From Rhodothermales bacterium (GTDB taxonomy: Bacteria > Bacteroidota > Rhodothermia > Rhodothermales > Bin80), in NCBI GenBank assembly GCA_012267425.1, contig JAAXGO010000012.1, forward strand, positions 1 through 37,755: a DNA stretch of 37,755 nucleotides, read 5' to 3'. The notes under the pieces were generated by a model that ran no database searches, was not told the origin of the DNA, and saw nothing but the letters and a program-made list of their open reading frames with translations. Below, piece by piece: positions 1 to 8,849 of the stretch. The first letter of the stretch is position 1; the number at the start of each line of letters is the position of its first letter. The position numbers and the translations under genes are program-made.

Positions 1-469
1 GCGGAAGGCCGTTGACGAACAGGACGATGTCCGGCCGCCGCTCGTGCTCGCCCTCGACGACGGTGAACTGGTTGACCGCGAGCCAGTCGTTGTTCGCGTA
101 CTTCTCGTAGTCGAGGACCGAGACCTGCGCTCCGCGCAGGGCACCGCCGGCCCGGTATTCGATGGTCACTCCATGCACCAGCAAGCGATGGAACGCACGG
201 TTGCGGGCTTCCAGCGTCGAGCCTTCGGGCTGGATGAGCTTGCGCAACGCGTCGTCCAGAGCTTCGGCGGGCAGGCTGGGATTCAGCCGCTCCAAAGCGT
301 CCCGCAGCCGGTGTGCCAGAATGACTTCGCGGTAGTCCGTTCGTTCCGCGCCCGCCGTGTGCGGGGCGATGTCGGGACCGTGGGCCACCCTCCACCCGAG
401 GCTTTTCAGCCATTCGAGCGCCGCGGCTTCGACCTCCGACTCGGTGAAAGAAGAAGAGACGTGTGTCAT
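1..469 (-). CDS. hsdR: Type I restriction endonuclease subunit R (HsdR), N-terminal part, truncated by window edge
   Basis: Minus-strand translation from ATG at 469: [67 protein letters not shown]...[56 protein letters not shown]; typical HsdR N-terminus. Overlaps the hsdS stop (ATGA). Confidence 0.88.
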   Translation of the reverse strand, partial: MTHVSSSFTESEVEAAALEWLKSLGWRVAHGPDIAPHTAGAERTDYREVILAHRLRDALERLNPSLPAEALDDALRKLIQPEGSTLEARNRAFHRLLVHGVTIEYRAGGALRGAQVSVLDYEKYANNDWLAVNQFTVVEGEHERRPDIVLFVNGLP

Positions 470-1581
470 GTCACGGACTCCAATACCCTCTCCGCATCCG
501 GGACACGGATCTCGCCCGAAATGAGCTTGGGAAGGAGTGTGTCACGGAGCACGGCGAGCGTCTCCATCTCTCCAACATTTGCCACTAGCCGATCTCGCCA
601 AAGACCCACCACGCCAGCGAACACGCAGACGATAGCGGTGGGCGGAGCCACTATCGGAAATCGGCTCAAAACCTTCGCGTTCAGGCTCCGGCGTGTCGTT
701 CCGGTCGCACGCCCTCTTACGAGATGCCAGTAGGCGTCAGATCGCAGCCAATACTGCAAGAATCGTCCGGTGCCACTCGCAATTGGCCTGAAACGAATCA
801 AGTATGAAGCGAATACCGCCTCCAGGTCCTCCTCAACCACGACTCCATGCCCTGGATCTGCCATCCGAGCGATCAGCACATCCCCCCTGTTGAGCCGATA
901 CTTCGAGAACTCCTCGTCCGATGCCCTACAGTACGGGACACGCGACCACGACACCCACGATTCCTTGTTTATGTCAGTAATCCTCAGGAATCTCGGCCCG
1001 ACGGGCTCGTCCTGGGCGGATGCAGTGAATCCGTACTGCGGCTTGTGGCATAGGTCGCCCAACGTTCTTACCTTCCACCCCTCCGGAATCTCGCCCAATT
1101 CAGAATCCACCAGCCGGCCGGGGAACAGGTCGGCGATATCTCTCGGCAAGCCCGTGTCCCGGCCCGCCATCTTCGCGCGCACCGGATCAAAATCGATGAA
1201 CCATGACTTGAACAGCGCCCGAGCAATCTGCTCCAGCGTCGCGCTCATCCGACGGTTCACCTCGATCCTGTCGTCCAACGTGCCGAGGACATGGGCAATG
1301 GCGCGTTGCTCGGGGAAAGGGGGGAGCGGAACATCGAGTTCTGCCAATGCGTCCGTCGACACTCGTTGGCGTCCGGACGTGCCGGTCATCTGGCCAATCG
1401 CGTACTCCCGAACGAAATCTGACCGTGCAACGTAGAATGCGTACTCGGAATCGGTTACCCCGGGTCGACCGCGAACTACGATGAATTCCGTCGACCCATG
1501 GGCGACATCTCCTCCTAGGTCGGAGTTCGCGTAGTAGCGAGCAATCTTGCCGTTTTCCAAGCACGGCGTGATCCGGGCAAA
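466..1581 (-). pseudogene. hsdS: Type I restriction specificity subunit S (HsdS), 5'-truncated
   Basis: FARITPCLENGKIARYY..., PLPPFPEQRAIAHVLGTLDDRIEVNRRM, ALFKSWFIDFDPVRAKM, LGEIPEGWKVRTLGDL are HsdS hallmarks. The region upstream of FARITPCLENGK (residual N-terminal target-recognition domain) is replaced by transposase-derived DNA. Confidence 0.78.
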
Positions 1582-1692
1582 TTTGGCTTTCGACGATTCA
1601 GCTTCCGGGGGCTCGAGAAGGTCCAGGCCAAGTGGATCCTCGTGTGCCTGGCACTTAACGTGAAGCGGCTGTATACGCTTCAGGCGGCATGA
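1582..1692 (+). mobile_element. Remnant of a DDE transposase C-terminus (IS1182/IS5-like)
   Basis: In-frame plus-strand translation FGFRRFSFRGLEKVQAKWILVCLALNVKRLYTLQAA* ending at TGA 1690-1692; resembles C-termini of IS1182-type transposases. No N-terminal part present. Confidence 0.68.
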
Positions 1693-2038
1693 GCCCCTAA
1701 GGCGGGCCTTCCAATCGCAGGCCTGCGGGCTGCCACGGGTCCTCCGGCCAGCCCGATGCGATCATCTTTCCTTCTTGATCCGTCGGCGGAACCGTCTCGA
1801 ATCCGTCGTTACCGAATATCCAGCAAATGCGCCCACAACCGCCGCCTGCGTTTCTGCGGCGCAGGCTCCCAGGAAGAACGCACTCAGTACAATCGAACAG
1901 CGTGCGTCATCAAACACCTGCACCGGTCGCGGGCCCTAAGGACTATCGCTTGAGTTTCGGGGGGTAGGTATCTATTTTGCCCAGCGTGCGTATACGCGAA
2001 CCAGGCAGTGCGCAAACGCCAATTTCGCGGAGTTGGAC

Positions 2039-2494
2039 ATGCCTTTTAGATTTTCGGACGAGGACTTCGGCCGCATTGCAGACGTGCTGGGATCCCCGGT
2101 TACGAAGGATAGGTCGAATGCACGCTTCGTGCTGCAGGACACAGCCAGTGGACGGCAGATCACGCTAGAGATTGCCGTTGACCTAACATTGCCCGAGGCA
2201 CTCGAAAACGGGCAGTCGGCCACGCTTGTAACCGTCATGGCGCCGTGCTCACTGCTGCAACTGCAGGGTTGCACCGGTTTCATCGCTAGTAAGGAGTTGG
2301 GCGAAGTCATCTTTTTCGCTCGGCGTGCGGGAGTCACCAATGGACTCGTCGTCGAACGCGAGGCGGGTTGCTCGCTCTATGCCAACTTCGATCAGCGACT
2401 TTTGTCAACAGATTTTACGAAGCTTGCGCCGGAGCTCATCATGAGCACGGTGGCACTGTCGATGACTGAAACGCTCTTCGACGATTTCGGCTGA
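2039..2494 (+). CDS. Conserved hypothetical protein upstream of ybeY
   Basis: ORF MPFRFSDEDFGRIADVLGSPVTK...; ATG preceded by GGAG; TGATG overlap with ybeY. Confidence 0.7.
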   Translation: MPFRFSDEDFGRIADVLGSPVTKDRSNARFVLQDTASGRQITLEIAVDLTLPEALENGQSATLVTVMAPCSLLQLQGCTGFIASKELGEVIFFARRAGVTNGLVVEREAGCSLYANFDQRLLSTDFTKLAPELIMSTVALSMTETLFDDFG

Positions 2495-2958
2495 TGATAG
2501 CCTTCACGGCGCACGGCGGCCCCGCGAAAGGAACCATCGAGATCCATCAAGTTCACCCGGCTCTGCGCCTGGACGACGCATCGCTTCGCCGCCTCGTTCG
2601 CTGCGTCCTCGAAGGAGAAGGCCGCCGTGTGCACGTCCTTAACATCATTTTGACGGATCACGCATCCGTTCGAGGCCTTCATGGACGCTGGCTGGGTGTC
2701 GACGAATCCACCGACGTGATTTCATTCTCACTCGGTGACGGCGAAGACATCGACGGAGAGATATACGTGGATCTGGATACTGCTATGGAGCGGCACACGC
2801 ATTTTTTCTCGACGTTCGAGGACGAAACGCGCCGCTACATAGTCCACGGCCTGCTACACCTTATCGGATATGATGACGACGACCCGCAGCGGCGTGAAGC
2901 CATGCGGCGGAAGGAGGATTACTACCTCACCACATGGAAGTCAGGCGCGGTTGCGTAG
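2494..2958 (+). CDS. ybeY: Endoribonuclease YbeY (rRNA maturation)
   Basis: VDESTDVISFSLGD...GEIYVDLDTA...YIVHGLLHLIGYDDDDPQRREAMRRKEDYYL: UPF0054/YbeY metal-site region HGxLHLxGYD. Confidence 0.9.
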   Translation: MIAFTAHGGPAKGTIEIHQVHPALRLDDASLRRLVRCVLEGEGRRVHVLNIILTDHASVRGLHGRWLGVDESTDVISFSLGDGEDIDGEIYVDLDTAMERHTHFFSTFEDETRRYIVHGLLHLIGYDDDDPQRREAMRRKEDYYLTTWKSGAVA

Positions 2959-3897
2959 GGGACCCGCAACACGGCGTACGACCGCGGTGCGCTGCATGAT
3001 ATAGAAGTGTAGGCACGGCACATTTGCCGACATGAGCTCATCGCACTGCTTCAGCGCCCACTCGACGCCCACGTCCGCCACGCTGTCCGGCTTCGCAGCC
3101 TCTATTTCGGCCGCCAGATCTTCGGGAATTTCGACGTGGAAGCGGCTGGGGATAAGTTCGAGCTGCCGCTTGTTCGTGAGGATCTTGACACCCGGAATGA
3201 TCGGCACCGTGATTCCTGCGTCCCTGCAACGCTCGACGAAGCTGAAATAATGCCGGTTATCAAAGAACATCTGCGTGGTGACGTAATGAGCTCCGGCGTC
3301 CAATTTTACCTTGAGTGCCTGAATGTCGCGCGTCAAGTTGGGTGACTTGTAGTGCTTTTCGGGATAGCCCGCCACGCCGACACAGAAATCCGACGGATCC
3401 GCCTGGATAAGCTCTCCGAGGTACGTGCCCTCGTTCATTGCGGCAATCTGGCGTACGAGCTCCACGGCGGACGAGTTGACCATGGTACCCGGCGGAACGG
3501 TCTTTTGGAACCCTGTGTCGTCTCCGTGGAGCGCCATCAGATTGTTGATACCGAGATATGACAGCTCGATGAGTGCGTCTTCGGTTTCGTTTCGAGTAAA
3601 CCCATGGCAAAGCAGGTGGGGAACTGTCTCAATGCCGTAGCGCCCTTTAATGGCGGCGCAGATCCCGATGGTACCGGGTCTCTTGCGCTTGACGCGACGG
3701 ATCCACGTACCGTCCGGCATTTCCTCGTACTGGGCCTCCGCACTGTGGCTCGTCACGTCGATGAATGGAGGATCGAATACCATCAGTTCCTCGACCACGG
3801 CCATCAGATGGGCAGCCGAGCTGCCCCGCTTCGGCGGAATGATCTCGTAGGATATCAGCGGCTCCGTCGCCCTATCCAAGAGCTCTGTAATTTTCAT
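2941..3897 (-). CDS. metF: 5,10-methylenetetrahydrofolate reductase
   Basis: MKITELLDRATEPLISYEIIPPKRG...IDVTSHSA...LGINNLMALHGD...FCVGVAGYPEKH...AGAHYVTTQMFFD...VPIIPGVKILTN; ATG at 3897 fits family N-terminus better than the 3984 ORF start. Confidence 0.92.
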   Translation of the reverse strand: MKITELLDRATEPLISYEIIPPKRGSSAAHLMAVVEELMVFDPPFIDVTSHSAEAQYEEMPDGTWIRRVKRKRPGTIGICAAIKGRYGIETVPHLLCHGFTRNETEDALIELSYLGINNLMALHGDDTGFQKTVPPGTMVNSSAVELVRQIAAMNEGTYLGELIQADPSDFCVGVAGYPEKHYKSPNLTRDIQALKVKLDAGAHYVTTQMFFDNRHYFSFVERCRDAGITVPIIPGVKILTNKRQLELIPSRFHVEIPEDLAAEIEAAKPDSVADVGVEWALKQCDELMSANVPCLHFYIMQRTAVVRRVAGPLRNRA

Positions 3898-4007
3898 CGG
3901 TCGCAGCGGACAATAGTGATTAGGTGTCGGCGACGGACACGGTGCAGAGTATACAGGGCGGTCTCTCGGTCCGGTGCCGTACACCGATGTTAGGGCGGCA
4001 TTGCTCC

Positions 4008-5171
4008 CTACATGTACCGGAATCGGTCCAGTACCTTGGGATCCTTGCTGCGTTTGACGACCTCACCCGTACGGACGTTGCGAAAAACGATCTCTTTCGG
4101 CCGGGGTGTGACGTTTGCAAGGAACAGGAACCATCCCAGAAACCCGTATCGCGCCTGTGTTACGATGCTCGGATTGGTATACAATTCCTCGACGGTCGAC
4201 TGAGTGCTATGCGCTTCAGGGACGACCAGCATGGTCACAGGATCGATGAACGGCCCTTCCGCCGGCACCGCGTGAAGGAGAATCTCCTCAGCGCGCTCCG
4301 TACGTGCCATCACGGCAGGCGTTGCAGGACGCTTAAAAAGAAAATGGTCGGAGGACCACTTGCCGGAGCCGTACAGGAAAATGAGAACCAAAAGAAACAG
4401 CGTGAGGGCTGCGAGTTCCAGGTTCTGTGAACTGGCAAGTAGACCTCCCTGCTGGCTAACGAATGTGGCTCCGATGAGGATCGGAATCTGAATGAGAGCC
4501 GCAATGCGGGTCAGTAGACCGGCCGTCATCATGAAGCCGCCGAAAATGTGTGCCAGGGCCACGTAGTGCAACAGTACGGTAGAGCGTAAAAACACTCCGG
4601 GATCTGGTCCAACCAGCTCGAAGAAATTTCCGGCATCCGAGATGAAGAGTATCCCGCGCAAAAACAGACCGATGCCGAGGTATATCCGCAGCGCGTCGAA
4701 GGCAACCGACCGGTACTCGTACAGTCCGTCAAGGAGGCGCTGGAAACCGTGCCGCTTCCGCTTCAATAGTTGATCCACCGACCACCGCCCAGACCCGTAT
4801 ACGAAGACCAACGCCAACAAGAACAGCACGAGCGTCGAGAGCTCGAATGACTCGTTGGGACCGAACAGGCCCGCGAGGCTCAGAAACACCGCGCCGAAGA
4901 GAACTGGTATCTGCAGCAGCGCCGCCAGGCGCGTATACACGCCCACGGCGATAGCAGCGCCGCCGCCGACATGAACACATGCCACGGCGACGAATAGGCC
5001 CGGTAACGAAACCCACGCCGGAGCGTCCGCCGGAACGAGTGCCGTGTAGGCCGCAGGGTCGTACGCAAAGAGTACGCCGCGCACGAACAGTCCAATCCCG
5101 AGATATATGCGGATCAGATCGAAGGCGATCTCGCGGTATGTGTCCAGCCACGAAATAAAGCGCTGCAGCAT
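4008..5171 (-). CDS. Membrane protein with two tandem DoxX/DoxD-like domains
   Basis: Two internally homologous halves: YREIAFDLIRIYLGIGLFVRGVLF...GSGRWSVDQLL and YRSVAFDALRIYLGIGLFLRGILF...GSGKWSSDHFL. Confidence 0.72.
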   Translation of the reverse strand: MLQRFISWLDTYREIAFDLIRIYLGIGLFVRGVLFAYDPAAYTALVPADAPAWVSLPGLFVAVACVHVGGGAAIAVGVYTRLAALLQIPVLFGAVFLSLAGLFGPNESFELSTLVLFLLALVFVYGSGRWSVDQLLKRKRHGFQRLLDGLYEYRSVAFDALRIYLGIGLFLRGILFISDAGNFFELVGPDPGVFLRSTVLLHYVALAHIFGGFMMTAGLLTRIAALIQIPILIGATFVSQQGGLLASSQNLELAALTLFLLVLIFLYGSGKWSSDHFLFKRPATPAVMARTERAEEILLHAVPAEGPFIDPVTMLVVPEAHSTQSTVEELYTNPSIVTQARYGFLGWFLFLANVTPRPKEIVFRNVRTGEVVKRSKDPKVLDRFRYM

Positions 5172-5420
5172 TCGACTCGGTAGTCCGTCTGAAAGACAAG
5201 CAATCTACTTCAGAGAGTCGGAACCGACAAGTGGCGGGCCTTTGAGGCACCCTGGGCACCTCGCTTTGCGGATTCTCGTTCAAGAATGGCTGTACAGTCC
5301 GGTTTACGGCGTTCCTGGAAATAGCATGTCGCCGTCATCGCTTGACAATCTGTTTGACGATGGAGTTCTTTACGGGCGCTGACCACGAGATACTCCCTTC
5401 CTGCCGATTGTAGCCGGCCT

Positions 5421-7160
5421 ATGAACAGTTTCCGCTGCGCGGTTTTCCTTCGTGCTATCACCGTCGGAACCCTCGCCCTTCTTGTGGCCGTACTGACAGG
5501 CGACCCGGCGTTCGGTGCCCCCCAGGAGGCTGCCGGTGACTATCGGACGCTCCCGTTCGTTAGCAGCCGTGTGGTAATGTGGGTTGTCGCGGAGTTGCAC
5601 CTGATGTTCGCCGCATTTGTGCTCGCGGTTCCGATGTTTGCGCTCATCATCGAGTACATCGGATACAAGACCGGCGACAAGCGCTTCGATGAGCTGGCGC
5701 ATGACTTTACGAAGCTGCTGAGCGTGTCTTTTTCGTTCACGGCCACACTGGGCGCGCTGCTCACGTTTCTGCTCATTGTTCTCTACCCGACTCTGTCGCA
5801 GTATCTCGTCAAGATCTTCAGCTGGACGTTTCTGCCATACGTCTTGCTGTTTTTCCTGGAGGCCATCTTTCTCTACTCCTATTACTACGGATGGGGCAAG
5901 TTTTCGCCGCGCGTCCATTTGTTCTTGGGCCTCATGCTCAACATCGTCGGCACGGCCATCATGTTCATTGCAAACGCGTGGCTCACGTTCATGAACACGC
6001 CTAACGGCATCGACGAGTTGGGCAACTTGACGAGTATCTGGGACGCGATCAACAATTACATCTGGATGCCGATTAACATTCACCGGCTGATTGCCAACAT
6101 GGCTTTCGGCGGCGCGATCGGTGCAGCGTACGGAGCCTACAAGTTTCTGGGCGCCCGCACTATGGAAGAGAAGGCGCACTACGACTGGATGGGCTACATC
6201 GGCAATTTTATCGCCATCTGCGCGTTGCTCCCGCTGCCGTTTGCCGGCTATTGGCTGGGAGTGGAAATCTACGCCTACGACCAGAGCCTGGGCATTACAC
6301 TCATGGGCGGGACGTTTTCCTGGCTCTTCATAATCCAGGCGGTTCTCATCGGCAACCTGTTTTTGGCCGCGAACTACTACCTCTGGTTGAGTATGGGGAG
6401 GATCGAAGGCGCTGAGCGGTACCGAAAGTTTATCAAGTACCTCTTGGCGGTCATCACGCTCTGTTTCATCGTATGGGCGACTCCACATTCTCTGGTGGCG
6501 ACAGTTGAAGAGGCGCGCGCGATGGGTGGGTCGCACCACCCGATACTCAACGTTCTGGGCGTGATGTCGGCCAAGAACACGGCGGTCAACCTGCTCATTC
6601 TCACCACGTATGTCAGTTTCCTGCTGTACCGCCGTGCAAACAAGCAGGCAACGGTCTCATGGGCAAAGGCAGGCAACCTCGTGCAGTTTGGGATTTTTGC
6701 GGTCGTCGTGATCTTCGTCGTATTCCTTGGCGTGTACGGGTACTTCGTCGATGCGCAGACGAGAATCGGGCTGTCACAACCACAGGTGATAAGCGTGCTG
6801 TTTGCGATGGTCGCCGTGACGGTGATCGACATATTTCTTTTCCGAGGTGCCGAAAAGCGCGGAGAAATCGCATGGGGCACGATTCCGAAGCGGGCCCAGT
6901 ATTCGCTCTTCTTCTTGGCCATCACGTTTGCCTGGCTCATGGGCTTAATGGGATACGTCCGGGCGGGTATGCGGCAGCACTGGCACGTATACGGAGTCAT
7001 CCGCGATACATCCGTGGACGCATTCACGCCAACGCTCGGGTATGCCGGTCTTATCGTGTCGATTACGGTCATCATCTTTTTCTTATTTATCGCGATTGTC
7101 TTCTTCCTGTCGGGGCTCTCTGGTAGGAAAAAGTGGGTTCCCAAGATCGCCGAGGCGTAA
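5421..7160 (+). CDS. CydA-like cytochrome bd-type oxidase subunit I (non-canonical, cytochrome c-associated)
   Basis: Polytopic protein with CydA-like helices: FSFTATLGALLTF, LLFFLEAIFLYSYYYGW, NIVGTAIMFIANAWLTFMNTP, NIHRLIANMAFGGAIGAAYGAY. No recognisable GRQPW motif; no cydB in the window. Confidence 0.78.
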   Translation: MNSFRCAVFLRAITVGTLALLVAVLTGDPAFGAPQEAAGDYRTLPFVSSRVVMWVVAELHLMFAAFVLAVPMFALIIEYIGYKTGDKRFDELAHDFTKLLSVSFSFTATLGALLTFLLIVLYPTLSQYLVKIFSWTFLPYVLLFFLEAIFLYSYYYGWGKFSPRVHLFLGLMLNIVGTAIMFIANAWLTFMNTPNGIDELGNLTSIWDAINNYIWMPINIHRLIANMAFGGAIGAAYGAYKFLGARTMEEKAHYDWMGYIGNFIAICALLPLPFAGYWLGVEIYAYDQSLGITLMGGTFSWLFIIQAVLIGNLFLAANYYLWLSMGRIEGAERYRKFIKYLLAVITLCFIVWATPHSLVATVEEARAMGGSHHPILNVLGVMSAKNTAVNLLILTTYVSFLLYRRANKQATVSWAKAGNLVQFGIFAVVVIFVVFLGVYGYFVDAQTRIGLSQPQVISVLFAMVAVTVIDIFLFRGAEKRGEIAWGTIPKRAQYSLFFLAITFAWLMGLMGYVRAGMRQHWHVYGVIRDTSVDAFTPTLGYAGLIVSITVIIFFLFIAIVFFLSGLSGRKKWVPKIAEA

Positions 7161-7182
7161 CCCATTCCAACGACACACCACC

Positions 7183-7989
7183 GTGAAACACGCGCTACAG
7201 ATTTTTGCCTTCACCATTTTGGTATCGGCCTTCTATTGGTACGTCAGTCTATGGGTACCGCAGAAGCGCACCGAGCCGCCTGAAGACATCATCATCGCGG
7301 CAGACCTCTCGGTCGAGCAAATGGTCGTGATCGGCGAAGAAATCGTGGCGGGCAAGGGCACCTGTCTAACGTGTCACACGATGGGCGAAAGCGGCACGGC
7401 GCTGCGGTTTCCGGATCTCGGTTCGATCGGTGCACTCGCCGGCATGCGCGTTGAGGGGATGAGTGACGTAGACTATCTTGCCGAGTCCCTCTACGACCCG
7501 AATGCTTACATCGTGGAAGGCTTCGTAGCAGGCATGCCCCCGGCAGCGAAGCCACCGGTAGCACTTGCCGACGACGAAATTTTGACGGTCATCGCCTACC
7601 TGCAGTCCCTGGGCGGCACACCGTCTGTGACGATGGATACGGAGTTCGAGTGGCAGGGAGCAGAGCCTGCTGTAGCGGCCACACCGTCCGCAGAACTTGC
7701 AGCCGCTGCGGCAGGCAGCAACCGTGACGCGGAAACTGTCTTTATGACCTACCTCTGTAATACCTGCCACACGCTTGACGGAACGCCGGGCGTGGGACCA
7801 AGTCTGCAGGGAGTCGGAAGCCGTCTCGATCGCGGCGAACTTTACGAATCGCTGATGGACCCGGATGCCACGATAGCCGACGGCTTCACACCGGGTGTGA
7901 TGACGGCAATGCTGACAGCAACCGCGTTTCACGAACAGGTATCTTCTGCCGAGCTGAAGACGTTGGTCGATTACCTGGCATCCCTCTAG
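7183..7989 (+). CDS. Membrane-anchored dihaem cytochrome c
   Basis: GTG start; N-terminal TM helix; CLTCH and CNTCH haem c motifs. Confidence 0.88.
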   Translation: MKHALQIFAFTILVSAFYWYVSLWVPQKRTEPPEDIIIAADLSVEQMVVIGEEIVAGKGTCLTCHTMGESGTALRFPDLGSIGALAGMRVEGMSDVDYLAESLYDPNAYIVEGFVAGMPPAAKPPVALADDEILTVIAYLQSLGGTPSVTMDTEFEWQGAEPAVAATPSAELAAAAAGSNRDAETVFMTYLCNTCHTLDGTPGVGPSLQGVGSRLDRGELYESLMDPDATIADGFTPGVMTAMLTATAFHEQVSSAELKTLVDYLASL

Positions 7990-8007
7990 CAGTTAGCACC
8001 TGCGGCA

Positions 8008-8835
8008 ATGAACATTCTAGTCCTTCTCGCCATTGTGGTCGGCTTGGTTGCCGTGCAGCTAGGGCTGACGCGATACGTGAAACTCAACCGGATGGCCTGG
8101 ATGGCAATCTGGTGGGTGGCCACGTGGCTGGCGCTGAGTTTCGGCATCAACCCGCCACTTCCGACCTCGATAATTGTCCTGTTCATGGCGATTGTGACTC
8201 TCGCGCTGGCTGCTTATCTGTCGGCAGACTCCGAAGAGCTGAAAGCAGCCGCGGACGTCAGCGTGAGCTTCATGGTGGACCCCAAATACAAGACGGCGTT
8301 GCTTGTAGTGGTCATCCTGATTCCTGCGCTGGTCTCCCTCAAGGTGTATTCGGATATGACGAAGCCGCCACAGCCTCCATCGAGTGGGCGCACGATCCAT
8401 CCGCCACCGCCGGCCACAATCGGTTTCGGAAATGTCACCATGCAGCTCGCGACGGCGAACAACCCGTACAGGGCGCTCGAGCATTCGGACCCCGACGCGT
8501 TCGCGCAGCACGTACAAAACGGGCGCAAGATTTATTTCCAGAATTGCTTCTGGTGTCACGGCGACAATATGCAGGGTGCTGGAATGTTTGCGCACGGATA
8601 CGACCCGATTCCGGCCAACTTCAATGATCCGACGACGATCGCCATGCTGCAGGAGTCGTATCTGTTCTGGCGTGTAGCGAAGGGTGCACCGGGGCTGCCA
8701 CCCGAATCGACACCGTGGGCGTCGGCGATGCCTGCATGGGAGAAATTCCTGACCGAAGAGGAGATCTGGGACGTGATCATCTTCCTCTACGAATACACCG
8801 GCTACGAACCACGCGCGCAGGGCATGCCGCACTGA
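8008..8835 (+). CDS. Membrane-bound monohaem cytochrome c
   Basis: N-terminal TM helices; GRKIYFQNCFWCHGDNMQGAGMFAHG (CFWCH) and distal methionine candidates. Confidence 0.85.
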   Translation: MNILVLLAIVVGLVAVQLGLTRYVKLNRMAWMAIWWVATWLALSFGINPPLPTSIIVLFMAIVTLALAAYLSADSEELKAAADVSVSFMVDPKYKTALLVVVILIPALVSLKVYSDMTKPPQPPSSGRTIHPPPPATIGFGNVTMQLATANNPYRALEHSDPDAFAQHVQNGRKIYFQNCFWCHGDNMQGAGMFAHGYDPIPANFNDPTTIAMLQESYLFWRVAKGAPGLPPESTPWASAMPAWEKFLTEEEIWDVIIFLYEYTGYEPRAQGMPH

Positions 8836-8849
8836 CGGGATTGTTAAGT

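Noticed and set aside
44-733. 229-aa plus-strand ORF
   Set aside because: Antisense to hsdR and hsdS, whose minus-strand translations are convincing.
1840-1875. Hairpin GCCTGCG...CGCAGGC in the spacer downstream of the transposase remnant
   Set aside because: Stem exists but no T-tract follows, so I do not call it a terminator; could be a mobile-element end but no matching repeat was found by eye.
2494-2958. YbeY third metal ligand appears as Asp (HGLLHLIGYDDD) instead of His
   Set aside because: Similar non-His variants occur in Bacteroidota-like YbeY proteins as I recall, so probably lineage-typical rather than novel.
5370-6539. 389-aa minus-strand ORF
   Set aside because: Fully antisense to the CydA-like gene; low-complexity charged composition (Q/R/E/H-rich) typical of shadow ORFs in high-GC DNA.
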